From: Anthostomella pinea
Lineage: Eukaryota > Ascomycota > Sordariomycetes > Xylariales > Xylariaceae
Length of the DNA stretch: 64,000 nucleotides
Assembly: GCA_963556695.1 (NCBI GenBank)
Contig: CAUWAG010000008.1
Location: 1-64,000 of the forward strand
Direction of reading: 5' to 3'
The notes below the pieces were generated by a model. The model was not told where the DNA came from. It was given only the letters and a program-made list of their open reading frames with translations, and did no database searches. Positions 10,651-23,015 of the stretch are shown piece after piece. The position numbers and the translations under genes were made by a program. Positions within the stretch are counted from its first letter, which is position 1, and each line of letters starts with the position of its first letter.

Positions 10651-11600
10651 TGCCTTGCCATGAAGAATGAGCTGGGCTCGGCGGCTACGAAGGATGAAAT
10701 CTGTTCCTGCAGATGGCCAGACCCTTACTCTAACCACCAAGCTCCCTACCCCTGGCAGACTGCATTTGACGGCATGATTGTATGCTGACCAACAAAACAG
10801 TTACAAGGGCTGTGGAGCAGGCCATTCTGGAGGCTGTTGCATGGATGACGATAAGTCTTCCTAGTACGATCACTCAGAGGGTAATAGCAGTATGCGGTCA
10901 GTATATAACAGTCTCTTCTGAAGTTATCGTTTGGAGGAGCAATTGAAAAATGATTGTGTGATGAATTGCCGGCGACGATAGGGGCTACTGTACATACATG
11001 ATGTGATTAATCGATGGTTCGGTCAATGGTCGTCTCCTCTTTGTGTGATACATGGTGACCTATTGATCAGGCTGTTTTTTATAACGTCTGTTATGTTGGA
11101 ATGATGTGCAGTACGCAATGCCCAACGAGGTTAAGGGGCATGTACTCTGAAGAGCTTAGGATCCCGATGTCTGGGATGAACATCAGAACATGTAGATCAG
11201 GGACCTACACTGGCTGTGAGTCGGGTGGCAAGGTTGTCACCTAGAACTTGCAGCCTCCCCTTTACCTTTCCCCCCCCCCTCCACACAACTCCTCGAACAG
11301 AGGGGCACTGTCAGATTGCGTGTATGTATTGTAGTGTTCCGCCACCAGATGTGAAGTAGCGATAGTCTACATGGGCACATAGCCTCCATCCCATCCTAGC
11401 ACATGAAATGCCTACCTTGAAAGTATGCAATGCGGAATTCATCACACTCATTTATGCAGATTTATAGTTGGTGTCCCGCTCACAACTGAGCAAGGACTCC
11501 CTCCACTGAACATTCCCCTTGCAGATCTCCTTATCGCCGAGACTTCTTACTAGACATATCATGCACATTTCCTCATTGTCACAGGTGATATAGTGTTAAA
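10651..11600. other. Intergenic, nothing recognised
   Basis: No frame above background, no RNA gene and no transposon signature. A C-rich run lies at about 11270-11280. Confidence 0.5.
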
Positions 11601-11682
11601 ACAAGTAGTATTGCAACAAGTAGTATTGCAACAAGTAGTATTGCAACAAGTAGTATTGCAACAAGCAGTATTGCAACAAGTA
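11601..11682 (+). repeat. 15-bp minisatellite, five units plus a partial
   Basis: Tandem ACAAGTAGTATTGCA units start at 11601, 11616, 11631, 11646 and 11661 (the last with one substitution), followed by a partial unit at 11676. The unit is a multiple of three, so frames through it stay open on both strands, but no gene context supports translation. Confidence 0.9.
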
Positions 11683-11805
11683 ATGGGGTATCTCAGAACA
11701 AGAAAACAGAATTGGTGGGCAGAAGCTGCCAGGAGGAGGAGAAGATCTATCCTTGTTCTCTCCTCAAAACCCCACAACCAAGAGGATTTTCTTCCTCATA
11801 TGGCA

Positions 11806-11883
11806 GAAGGTGGTCTGAAAGATCCGGTGGTCTAAAAGATCCGGTGGTCTGAAAGATCCAGTGTCTGACAGATCCGGTGTTGG
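11806..11883 (+). repeat. 17-bp minisatellite GATCCGGTGGTCTGAAA
   Basis: Four or five imperfect units: a partial at 11806-11820, full units at 11821 and 11838, then two degenerating ones at 11855 and 11871. It lies 110 bp beyond the stop codon of the minus-strand gene at 11997. Confidence 0.8.
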
Positions 11884-11996
11884 CATTAGAGCAGACAAGA
11901 ATTGGGGTATTGGTATCACAATGAATGCCGTTCAGCGTCATCGAGACTCCAAGGCGTCCACTGCTTCCCGCAATATCGGCCTGCTGAGTATCACCC

Positions 11997-14411
11997 CTAG
12001 TTGGAGTGATCACCCCACTTGCGGACAAGGGCAGTGAAGTGCTGGCACTGGGTGCACGTGGGGCAGGTGACCTGGTTCTCGGAGCCGTGCTTGAAGCAGC
12101 CCTTGCCGTTCTTATAGGCGAGGACGTCACTTGCCTTCTTGTAGGCATAGACAACGAACTCCGGGGCAGCAGCCGGCCCGTCCAGTCGAAGAGTTTCGAA
12201 AACCTGTCTGGTCTGCTCAATGTGCTTCTTGAGGACTGCCACCGAGCCCTCCAGTTGCATATCCTTGTGTACGCCACCATGGAGAGCAAGTCCAACCTCG
12301 CTGTCCGACGTCAGGGCATTGTATAGAAGCTCTCCGCCCAGCTCGCTGTCTACAAGGGCGGCTTTGACGGCGGTTTCGAACAGATGGTGCAGATCTTCGA
12401 AAAGTTTGTCACCGTGACGTGCTCGTTGTCTTATGTAGTTCTCCAGAGCGGAATGTCGTGTGGCCCCCAATAATTCATCGGAAGCCGTGACATCGACTGG
12501 GATCGAGGCATAGACCTTCATGTAATGCTCCATGAGTTCAGTAAGAGTCCCTTTCTTCTTACCACTCTCGGTCGGGATGTTAAGGATGTGGCTGTTGGTA
12601 TGACGAATGCTCCAGGTTGGGTGATTCTTGTTTTGGGCATTGGTATAGAAGTAGGTGTTCTGTAAGCCTGCATGGTGATATGCAAGAACTTGAAGCCGCT
12701 TAGCAAGGGACATCAACCGGCTGTTCATATACCGCAGGACGCCCGATGTCTAGTACAGTCAGCATATGTCCAGAAAGTAGCTGACCAGAATACTTACGTA
12801 GGCTGTGATCGTTGCGTTCCGGACATCCTGGCTCTCAATTGCCATCGAGAGTCTGCGTAAGAGTGGGTTGAGGAATTGGCTTTCAACAGCCATATGAGCG
12901 ACAGGAATGACCTCATCCCAAAGGGACGTGACTTCCCCCCAAATCTCTCTATGTTCTTGCAAGATCGCCTCACTATACTCGGACTTGTGGTCACGGTTAT
13001 TGTCATAGCTTTGCGAAGCCTCAATGGACATAATGTCGAGGAGGGACTTTGCTTGTTCGGTGAGTGTCATGATGATCCTGTTATTGATCAGTTAATACTA
13101 GCCGCGATGTACAATAGCCTGAAGGGCCAAGAGTTACTTACTGGCTTGCGAAAGTCCGGGCATCATTGGCCACGGAGTTCTTCTCGTCGTCATCATAATC
13201 CAGCTCGTGGTGCAGATCCTTCATCTTTGCGATAATGTGATCGTGGAAAGAGAATGTCGCATCGGGATTCTGGTCAGCGACCTTGTATTGAGCCGTTTGG
13301 AATGCTTGGTTGTTCTTCAGGATAACGGCTTCAATGGTGACAAGTCGCTCTCCAAGGTCCGTGGTGGTAATGGCTTGGTCCCTGATGGCAGACACCTGTT
13401 TCTCCATTAGATTCTTCCGAAGGTCGTCCCTTATTATGGAACACATACCTGTTGACCCAACAGCTCCTTCCTCAGAATGAGTGCCGCCATCTTCTGCTCA
13501 ATGCTGGAGGTTATACTGCGAGGCATTGGAAGATTGTTGTCGAGCACTGCGGTGTGGGCGCGGAAGGTGGCTGCCATGCTCTTGACCAGACTGCTGTACT
13601 TTCTCATGTCCTCTAGAGCCTGTTCGACTTCATCTTCTCTCGCTGTTCGAGCGGCGATGTCCTCAAGTCCCTCTTGGACAAGCTGAATTTCGGCAGAGGG
13701 GACAAGTTTAAGACCCCCAGCACTAGTGTAGCGGTTAGTCAGTTTCACAGCCAGATGACATAGCGACTCACAGGTAAACCTCGTCCTTGGTCAAGTGTCG
13801 TAAGGGCCCTTCAAAGCGCATGGTGAGCAGCTTTACCCACTGCTGGCGTAATTCGCCATCTTCTCCAATGAGGGATTTCAGCTTGTCCTTGTCTTGCTTG
13901 TCGTGGATCTGGAGAGTGCGACACAGCTCCCGAAAGACTCCCTGGACCCTCTCGGGGCTGGCGAGCATACCCAGGTTGTTCATCTTGGTGGTTTTGGTAG
14001 GGTAGCACAGAATAAGCAGAAGACCCGTCGCCACAAGGGGATCAGAGGTTTCTATGGTAATCTGATTTCGTGCAAATCCTGCTTCACTAGTCGGCTTCCA
14101 GTTGTCAGGCTTGTGGTCCCTCCTTTGCGAATCCAGGCGGCTCAGCCCAGCAAAGGTGAGAAAACAAAGTGAGCGTACCACAGTTGACCCCTTTCTGCGC
14201 GGGTCTTCACCTGCAGTGTCGTAAGGCGAAGACTCGGAGTTGTCGGGATGGTCACTTTGGGCTGTAACTGGTTGGTCTCTTTACCGCCCTGCCGAACATT
14301 GAAGTGTAGGCTGTTTCTTCGTGGGGGAGCTGGGATGCAAGTAAACAATCGCAGTGACCAATTGAGTCCACTCACGCTCAGGCTACATCGCGATCGGTAC
14401 GTACCAGCCAC
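11997..14411 (-). CDS. Unidentified multi-exon protein
   Basis: Five exons join in phase on the minus strand: up to 13772 (from about 14143), 13722-13449, 13395-13142, 13077-12798 and 12749-11997. Introns have GTGAGT, GTATGT or GTAAGT donors and CTAG or CAG acceptors, and every junction keeps the frame, which is strong evidence for a real gene. An upstream exon at about 14179-14411 is likely but would need a 38-nt intron, so the true start is unresolved. The protein is polar and helix-rich, with a hydrophobic stretch (VATGLLLILCYP) in the early part and a Cys-rich end, CFKHGSENQVTCPTCTQC, that could bind zinc. I do not recognise the family. Confidence 0.72.
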
Positions 14412-16886
14412 CGCTAGTCTATTATTGCTCTAGCGCGGTGCTTACCATGTGGCTCGGGGAAAAGGGGATAGAGGCGGTAGAGGCGATAAGGCCGAGGTTC
14501 GCTTAAACAACCCGAGTTGAGTCCCGGAGTTCGGCCGGCAGACGCAGGCAAGCCTGACATGACCTGCACCTGCACCTGCAGCATCTTCATTCTTCAAGCA
14601 AACGCCACCTGCAAAGAAACGAAGACACCCGCCCAAAGAGACTCTCCCCTAACAAGCTGCAGCCAACCGGACGCCCATCTGTGAAGTCACAACAGCTCAC
14701 ATTGCCAGCCAGTCCATGTGTCAATCAGAACAGCCCAGTCACTAAGGTAACTTACTGGCCAGCTGGATGAAAGAAGCTTAACGCGGTCACGTCTGGTATA
14801 CCCAGATCCGAGGCCTTGTTGGACTAGATCTGTAGCCGTCCCGCTACTGTGTAAGTGTTTGTGCGGGCAACTTTGTGACCAATACCAAGCCATTCATTTA
14901 GGTTTGCCGGTACTCTGGACTTATCCGTATAGGACCTGCCTGGTGCTTATTTCGACTTCATCTCCGCTATTGCACCTTGGGCAAGTCGTCAAACGAGCCA
15001 GCGATCAAGGCCAACGGGCACATGGCACATGTATGATGTAAGTGCTCGAATGATAGAGGGCTGATCTTGAACTATCACTTCATACAGGACTTTGGTCATG
15101 GCCCTTAGTAGGTAGGAGGTACCCATGTAGACCTGAAGGCGTGCCTGGGATTTCTAGATGTGGCATCAATCAGGTTCTCAATCATAACCAAATGGGATTT
15201 CAAGGTAAACAAGCACGGAGTACCGTCAGGCTGAATCATCAGCCAGGCTATCCCGAGCTCGCCGAGCCGACTCCGCGCGATCTGGAGGCCATGATTCCAC
15301 ACGAGACTGGGCTAGAGGCTGAAGTACAAGATCGTCTCCATCAACCAGCCGGTGATGACAGGTGACATGCATATCGGGCAACGCAGATTGGTAAGCGTGG
15401 AGTGCCTACGTGTACCGTCGTCGCCTCCAGCTTAGACGCGGCATGCAAGGTACCTACCCCTTTGCACTGAGTGGAGGCCTCGGCTTATACCTACCAGACG
15501 CACGTATAGCTTATACGGTTCATGTTTATAGCAGCCACTCACACAACACGAAGAGTTTGATTATGAAGGGGCAAGCGAGTTACCTACATCCAATCTTGAC
15601 ACTCTCGAAATCAAGGCCTTTCGGACGGCTTCGCGTTGCTGCGCTGTCTCACACGCTGTGTTTGCAAGCAAGCGCTGCTGAATGGCCAAGCCAGAAACTG
15701 TACAACCATCAATCCAGCGGTCAACCATCGCAAGTACTCAAATTGGAACAGAACACGAGCCGGAATCCTTCTGCTTTGTCGAATACGGCCCTGATGCCGA
15801 AGCTAACGTTGTATGTCCTTGCACAACCACAGCTCCGTCCCGGACCCAGCGAGCACTGCCACCTGGTTCAGCTGCCTCGTTGCAGGAGGTGCCGAGGTCT
15901 GTTTCCGGCGCCCAGCCATACATGCACCCCGTTTCGGTGCTTGCAAATGATTCCCTATACTCAATGGGTCAAATCAGACCTGCCCCCACCAACGTCGTGC
16001 GGAGTCCAGCCCTGTATAGACCACTCAGGGCAGTCCAACCAGTCATTGGCGGCCTGCTGCGCCGAGCCTCTTCCAATGAGGCTGTTGGACTCTGGCCATG
16101 CGTTTGCATGCACTGCTGCCAGGGTTCAAGTGTGGAGATGAGTATGTGCCGGCCCGTCGCCGCGCATATGTGCCGCGCATATGCCGCCATCGCCAAATGT
16201 CAAAAGTGACAGCAGCGCAGAATACCCGCTTTATCATGATTTCTTAGAAAATCGACGATCTCTCACATGGCGGACGACGTGGTACCGTATACAGGATGCA
16301 GCCGTACGAGGAAAGAGGCTTGGTTTCTGTCGTGCTCTGTACATTCTTTTGTTTGCGCTCCGGTTTTGCTGCCGTAATTCAGCCCGTCCCTCCACGGCAT
16401 CCTCGTCGCCGTCATACGCTACCGGGGCTCGCCCTGGCTGCCCACTTATTGGCCAAGTATGTGAGACTTCATGAAATCAAGTGCCTTTTCGAAGAAGGCG
16501 GTCTCTTAGCTCGATGTATTGCGATGCCTACTCGATGTCACCATGTCTTTGAGCGCGTCGTGTACACTTGCCCTCCTGGGGGACTTCCTGCAATCACGGG
16601 GTTGCCATGTGTTCTACGTTGGGCAGTGGACCAGAAATAGTGCAGTCGTGGAGACGCACGTCACGTCACTCCTTGGTTGTATACCGCTTGACCAATTACT
16701 CAGTTTGGCCCTTTGGTCTCCTTGGGAACAAACGGTCTGGCTATAACTACTATTATACCCCTCTCTCAACGGCCCCAGCCATGTGTTGTCTCATCCACCT
16801 TTATTGCTTCAAGACAACCAATTTCCCTATCCTCCTTCGGTCTTAAGGTTCTGTCTCTGTGCTACCGATACTGAGCCAACAAGACG
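14412..16886. other. Long stretch without a confident gene
   Basis: Open frames at 15410-16141 and 15682-16209 overlap each other and lack domains. A short exon may exist at 14442-14636 (-), upstream of the preceding minus-strand gene. 16740-16886 is probably the promoter and leader of the LrgB-like gene. Confidence 0.45.
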
Positions 16887-19133
16887 ATGAAGATGACCCT
16901 GATCCAACAGCTGGGCCGGATTATCCAGGCCCCTGCCGCGGCCAAGAGATATACTGATGCCGGGGTTGCCATTCTGTTCGTCGTGGTCAACCAGTTCCTG
17001 GTGATGCCTATGCAAATCCTCCTGGACCGTCACTCTATCAACCTGCCAGCCTCGATCGTTGTGATGCTCCTGGCCTCCATTCTGATGGTCATCGCCAGCT
17101 CCATCAGCGGAGCTGTTGGACAGTTCTACGACAAACATATACGGGGACCCAGCGATTTTCTCGGCCGCCATATGTCACTAGGCTTCGTAGCCTTCTTCAT
17201 AATGCTCAACCGAGACCACATCACCAATTCTGCCGATGTACCCAAGATTGCGGGAGCCTTCGGTAGGTGGCAAACGGAAACATCAGCCACGTTATGTCTC
17301 AGCTAACGGATACCTGTAGTCATCACAACCATTATGAGCTACGTGAGCTCGTTTCTCCTTGCCGCAGGGGGCTTCAAACTCGAGACTAGTCTCCGAGGTC
17401 TCCGAACAAGATCCGCCACCGATATCGAGAGCAACAACAGACAGTCATGGCCACAGCCTACCCCCGAGTGGCCAGCTCCCTCAACGCAGAAGCGACCCAA
17501 ACTGATATCCGAGATATCCCAGCTCTCGACGATCAACGAGCTCTCCACCAACGCCTCATTCTTATCCGCCAACCCCTCCGCCGAGGACTCTAGCGCGCAA
17601 AGTATTGAGAGCAATATCAAACAGTCATGGCCACAGCGTCCCAAGCTGATATCCCGGATATCCCAGCTCTCGACACTCAGCGAGCTCTCGACCGACGCCT
17701 CGGCAACCGAGTCCTTACAGAGTAACAACACACAGTCATGGCCACCGCGTCCCAAGCTACTCTCCTCTCTCTCAATGGTCTCCATCAAAGCCCCCCTCCT
17801 ATCCACCAACGCCGCCACCGAGGGCTTCAGCCCACATAGGCCAATGCGTCCCAAGCTGGTATCCCATATCTCGACGCTCTCGACGCTCTCCACACACTCC
17901 TCCCTCTTTTCCATCAGACCCGAAAGCGAGGGCTCCAGTGAGCGGATCATCGACTTCTTCGTCCACACCGTGCCGATCTGGATCAGTCTCTCTTTGCTCC
18001 TCGTCGTCGGCGTGCCCGTCTACCTGGCAACGGGCTACGAGATGCCCTTCGAGGCGTTCACCTTCGCAGTCCTGTGGGCCGTGACGACGCAGTTCCAGCG
18101 CTGGCTCCGCCTCAACTACTGGCTCCTGTGCCACCCGCGGGTCCGCTCGCCCCTGGTCATCTTCTCCAACCCACTACTCTTGACCTGGGCCCTCGGCTCA
18201 GCCTACCTCTGGACCAAGACCGCCACGACGGGCCGGTCCATCGAGGACCTCGTCTCCTCCTTCCGGCACTACAGCTCGCTGGCTGAGAGCCTGGCGCACA
18301 TCGTCGCCGACCGCAAGTCCTCCTCTTCTGCCACGACTACCTTCACAGACACGGTGGCCGCCAACCTCGGCGCCGGCGACCTCGCGGGCCCGCTTCTCGA
18401 CGCCGGCATCGTCTGCCTGGGCCTGAAGATGTACGAGTACCGCCACGAGCTGTGGGCGGCCTTCGGCACCGTGTTCGCGACGTGCACGGCGCTGGCGGCG
18501 CTCAACGTCTTCGCCAACCCGGCCGTGGCGCGCCTCTGCGGACTGCAGGCCGACGAGGCGACGGCGTTTGCCGGGCGCTCCGTCACGCTTGCGCTGGGCG
18601 TGCCGGCCATCGAGAATCTGGGCGGCAGCACCACGCTGATGAGCGCCGTGGCCATCTTCAGCGGCATGCTGTTCGCGATGACGGGGGATTGGCTGTTCAC
18701 GCTGGTGCGGGTCAATGATCGTAGGGCGGTCGGGAATCAGGAGAAGGTTACGGAGCCGATGTTTGTTTCAGATGATGAGGCTGCGACGGCGGCGGCGCCG
18801 GCCGACGTGGTGGGCCGTGATGCTGAGAAGGGCTGCCCGATCGTGACGGTCACGAACACGGAGAAAAACTGCGTGACGGTCACAGCCACTGAGGGAGAGC
18901 CGGGCGGCAGGATACGGAAGAACGCCACCTGCACCGAGGAGAGCGGAGTGGTGGCGTCGGGTGTGACGGTGGGCATCAACGCCGCGGCCATGGGCACCGC
19001 GTTCCTGATCGAGCGCGACTCTCGCGCGACGGCGTACTCGGCGCTTTCGATGACAGTCTTCGGCGCCATGACGGTGGCACTCACAGCGCTACCTGGGGCC
19101 CGCGAGACGATCGTGTCTCTGACGACGAGATGA
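16887..19133 (+). CDS. Fungal LrgB-like membrane protein
   Basis: Exon 1 is 16887-17262 and exon 2 is 17320-19133, with a 57-nt intron (GTAGGT, branch GCTAAC, CTGTAG), giving 729 residues. The N-terminal part has several membrane segments (AILFVVVNQFLVMPM, IVVMLLASILMVIAS). A serine-rich insert at residues 161-335 carries four imperfect repeats around RPKLISxISQLST. The C-terminal LrgB-like core shows GDLAGPLLDAGIVCLGLK, a NLGGSTTLMSAVAIFSG block, and GVTVGINAAAMGTAFLIER near the end. Plant LrgB relatives (PLGG1) move glycolate and glycerate, and bacterial ones modulate murein hydrolases; the fungal substrate is not known to me. The insert probably faces a soluble compartment between membrane blocks. 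Confidence 0.85.
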
Positions 19134-20006
19134 CCCCGGTCATGTCTGCTTTGGTGTGTTTTAGCTTTTGGTGTGGCGGGCCATACATACGATCCGGATG
19201 AAAGTGGGACGAATTGAGAACGAATGATCTGACATGAGTTGATGCGAGATGAGGTCCGAATACGAATACCCAATGTGGTTGCATTTAGAAGGGGGCAAGG
19301 CAAGGGGGTTGGTTTTGGAAAGGGGCGTACGATACCACCACCGTCATAGTCATTTAGTCACTGTGTAATGATACCACAACATACCCTACCTACCACGAAA
19401 CAGGATAAGCTTTTCGCTTCGCAAATGTGATACCGCCACCGTCGGGAGCATCGCACAGGGACACAGGGAAGCGTCGGGCATCATGGGTAAGGTATCGAGC
19501 GGTGAAGCTCGGCCACCAGGGCCGCCATGCCTGGAGTTGCAAGAGGCCGAAGAAGCAGCTCTTTTCTTCGCCGTGTGTGCGTCCAACGTCTCTTACGTAA
19601 CACATCCTGGATTCCGGCCATTGTCGTCGCCGCGATGCATCTTCAAGATCCCTCCCCGAACGAGAAGCGATCATGACAAAGCCAGCCGCGGTCACCATGG
19701 TATGAATTCCGCCAGAGGAAACCGACACCCACATCTCACACGCTTGCATACAGAACGGCAGGGGACAACGAAGCCATGGACCTGATAGTCCTACCGGAGT
19801 GGACTGGGGGCTCTGATACCCTCGCCTTGACGGAGGTTTGAATTGGCTTCCGGAGCCACAACGTAGGTATGTAGCTAGCACACATCGTGGACCGCTTGCC
19901 ACGTCCTATCGTCTTTGAGACTTTGGTGGACTCGCCGCTACGCAGCATCCTACAGACGTTGAAAACTGCAAACGAAAAAAAGCCAACCAACCGATGGTAT
20001 GGATCA
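19134..20006. other. Intergenic, no gene seen
   Basis: Presumed 3' region of the LrgB-like gene. A minus-strand frame at 19390-19902 lacks domain signs and is treated as chance. Confidence 0.5.
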
Positions 20007-20153
20007 CGATCTGGTGCGACCAAAAGGCTCTGAAATCGACGATGGGATGGGATGGGATCGACAGGAACAGGAGTTATAGCCGCGGTCACGGTGGCATGTA
20101 CTCCATCCCGCACGATCTGGTGCGACCATGGGGCTCTGAAATCGACGATGGTA
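20007..20153 (+). repeat. Two-copy direct repeat, ~104-bp period
   Basis: The words ACGATCTGGTGCGACCA and GGCTCTGAAATCGACGATGG occur at about 20007-20050 and again at about 20111-20153, with a diverged spacer that includes a GGATGGGAT repeat. Confidence 0.75.
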
Positions 20154-20992
20154 TGGGAGTTACAGGTCCGGTGAGCAGAGACAAGACCGGCGACACCTTG
20201 GAGCCTGTAATGATACCTACCCATGTTTCGTGATGTAACTATGCGGTGGAAGGAGCAGACATGTTAAGATTTCAGGACTTCAGGACTTCGTACATGGAAC
20301 TTACGCATGGAAAGTGTAAGACTTTCTGTACACTTACGCTGATTGACCGCCTCCCTTCCCGGCCTCGCTTGCCTTGCTTGCCTCCCTTGCCTCCCTTGCC
20401 TCCCTATTTCAGGGGTGACGACTAAAATACTTACCTATTCGTCTGGGTCTAGTGTCGACCCCAAGACTATGCGGCCACAGTTACTCCTTATTAGTCTGAT
20501 GGTGGCCATCATACCAAGATGAGTAGTAGCTACTACGTAGGCTAGTCGCTAAGAATAAGCCTCGTGGCAGGGATTAAAAGTCACACAAGAAAATGTGGTA
20601 CGGACGTCGGAGCTGATGAGAATGATCGTAATTCCGCGCCACCAACGTTTCAACGGCTTACCAATTCGGTGGTACTGTCGTGGCCCCAATGACTGTCGAG
20701 TAGGACAACCTGAAGAACAGACCGCGCGGTGTATGGGAAAGCTCTGCAACACATAGGCTGGGCTGGACAACGGACGGAAAGGTGACAGGAAAGCAGAACT
20801 TTTATGGTATATTGAGGGACCTGAGTTTGGCGTTATCAGGAATCTCCTTCCGTTCGAAAATACAGTCATGATGTATGTAGATTGAAAGGCGTGAAATGTG
20901 CAAGCGTCCAACGCAGCCGCCATGTGGTTGCAGGGCAATAAAACGATGCCGCCAGAACTGGCTAAGCCGGGAAGGATGGGATGGATTCATGC
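20154..20992. other. Intergenic, no gene seen
   Basis: Contains a CTTGCCTCC-type simple repeat at 20368-20405. No supported frame. Confidence 0.5.
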
Positions 20993-21660
20993 TCAGTCAA
21001 GTCTCTCAATCAAGTGCAGACCGCTGGCCGTTTCGACAATGCCGCTCATCTGGCCGGGCTGCAGGGCGAATGCCGACTGCTCGAATTCCTGCTGCATGTC
21101 TCCCTTTCCAAAGAACCCCAGATCGCCCCTCTTTCGAGCGGAACTGCAGTCGCTCTCGCTCATGGCCAACTCGCCCAGCGTCACGGACCCGCTCTTGATC
21201 TTCTGCTCGTGTCCCTTAATGATATCCATGGCCTCCTCCTTGGTCCGGGTGATCTCGCTCTCGCGCCAGCTGGCAGGCCGCCGGCTGTCTCGGTGCTTCA
21301 CCAGCAGGTGGGCGGCGCGGATCTTGCCCTCGGGGCGGCCGGCGGAGGAGCCCTGGGAAGAGGAGTGGTTGGTCGCCATGTACTTCTTCAGCTTTTCGGT
21401 GTCGGTGCCCGAGGGCGGCTCCCAGCGGGAAATTTTGTCGTCGGCATGGAAGTAGTAGGGCAGGTTCTTGGAGTTGCTGTGGCGCACTTCCCAGCCCTGG
21501 GGGAGACCGCTCTCGCTCTGCCAGAAAGTCAGCTTCATACATGCCGAGGTTGGATAACTTTCTGGCTGTCCTGTTGGAGGGCTACGGCGAGGGGCGCGGG
21601 GCGCGGGGCAGACCCAGGCGCTTGCTGGGCTGCTTGCTGGGCTGGGGTGCGTCTTACCAT
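20993..21660 (-). CDS. ESS1: Pin1/Ess1-type peptidyl-prolyl cis-trans isomerase
   Basis: An N-terminal WW domain (SGLPQGWEVRHSNSKNLPYY to WEPPSG) is followed by a parvulin domain with the phosphate-binding basic loop after AAHLLVKHRDSRRPASW, the catalytic Cys region CSSARKRGDLGFFGKG, and a SGLHLIERLD end. The single frame opens at 21538, but the sequence just before AGCGAGAGC at 21517 looks like an intron end (CTGACTTTCTGGCAG). An ATG at 21660-21658 is directly followed by GTAAGA. Splicing out 21518-21657 (140 nt) gives MSESGLPQGWEV and a 175-residue protein, the usual length. I therefore prefer a first exon coding for Met only. The family isomerises pSer/Thr-Pro bonds, including those of the RNA polymerase II tail. 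Confidence 0.92.
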
Positions 21661-21744
21661 TTTGCTAACAGTATGTGCTTTAATTGGTAAGGAAGTTGTC
21701 TTCTGCCAGTTCGCAGTATAAAGAACCAATTGAAATGATCACGA

Positions 21745-21785
21745 TCGAAGACCGCAAGACCGCAAGACCGCAAGACCGCAAGACG
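21745..21785 (+). repeat. 8-bp tandem repeat GACCGCAA
   Basis: About five head-to-tail GACCGCAA units about 85 bp upstream of the proposed ATG of the divergent Pin1 gene, so within its leader or promoter. Confidence 0.8.
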
Positions 21786-23015
21786 TGTAGGCTCGATTTG
21801 TTTACGTAGTAGCAAGGACAACGGGGAAGATACGGGAGTGGGATAGAAGTGTATGGGCTTCGCCTTTGTGCGCTGGTAGTATTGATAGCTGCTACGGTGT
21901 TTCAGCTGACGGTTGAAGTAAAGACGAGGAAGCTTTCTACTCAATTCGCGACAGAGGAGAGTCAACTTGTCAACTTGTCAAGAAGGTCGAAGTACGATGA
22001 CGAAGGTTGCATGCGGCAGGGCAATGGCGCGGGCGGTTGAGCCGAGCAACCGTAATAAGGTACCTGCCCGGTAGTCCGCCGAAACGCAGGGGAGGTTGTG
22101 CTGACAGGCTGACTGACCACCTGCATTGTGGTGGGGCCTTCCTGGGGGAGCTCACACTGTGCATGATATCTTATTTATATTCACATGCCCCTCTATGCCT
22201 ATATTCGCTCTTGATTCAAAGCTGAAGCGCTCTGTAGAGTACTGGATAATTCTGCGATCATCCTGGGTTCCCGACGTCAATATATGAGCTTCTGGATATG
22301 ATGTGTAGACCCTGGCCCTAAGGAATAACACAACTGTCAAAGTTTGCTACTGATTTTGGCCATGATTGCCCGATGTGCACTGCTTGTGCTTGATGCTTAT
22401 ATGAATAATTGATTAGGTATTGGAGAACCCTCAAATCCACTGTTTCAGCCCGCGCACAGTGCTGGCTCACCAGAGCCGCCAGCAATGCTTTCTCTAAAAG
22501 TCCATGTGGCTGGAGCTGCCGCCCCGTTGCGTCAGGCCCCGGGGCTAGAAGTGGGGCTGGTTTTCATTGTTCCAGATCAGATTCATCAATCAGATGTCAG
22601 AGCAGGCTGCATTGGTTGTGACTGATTCAAATTTCAACACTGGCGCATCAGCAACATCTTGCCTTTCTTTCTTTCAGCATTCAACATCATACCACCACTA
22701 CACACAACGTGCAGGGTCTGATTTCGTGATCCTAAAGTTTCGCGCTGATTTCGTTTTTCCCACCAAACCGAACGACCTCCCCGACAACACATCAACAAAC
22801 CCAAGGCTCCTCAGCTCAGGTAGAAGTATCACGACAGGAGTGCTTCGGCGTTTGCTTCACGGGACCAACCCCACCACCACCACCACCGCCACCACACTCA
22901 AGAAATATCCAACCATCCCACTCAGAATACAAATTCCACCGCGTCTTCAGAGCAAAATCAGCACCTCACCTCACCTCAACTCAACCACCTCATTTCACCC
23001 CACTTGCCTCTCGCA
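21786..23015. other. Intergenic and RPB9 leader
   Basis: No gene recognised in 21786-22560. 22600-23015 is pyrimidine- and ACC-rich, as expected for a fungal promoter and 5' leader ahead of RPB9. Confidence 0.5.

Noticed and set aside
11601..11682. CRISPR-like short repeats
   Set aside because: Contiguous 15-bp units without spacers in a eukaryotic genome; a simple minisatellite.
15410..16209. Two overlapping forward open frames of 243 and 175 codons
   Set aside because: They overlap in different frames, lack domains or splice signals, and have odd Cys/His/Pro-rich composition; GC content alone can keep such frames open.
17339..17968. Minus-strand 209-codon frame over the LrgB-like gene
   Set aside because: Antisense shadow of the serine-rich repeat; its repetition mirrors the real gene.
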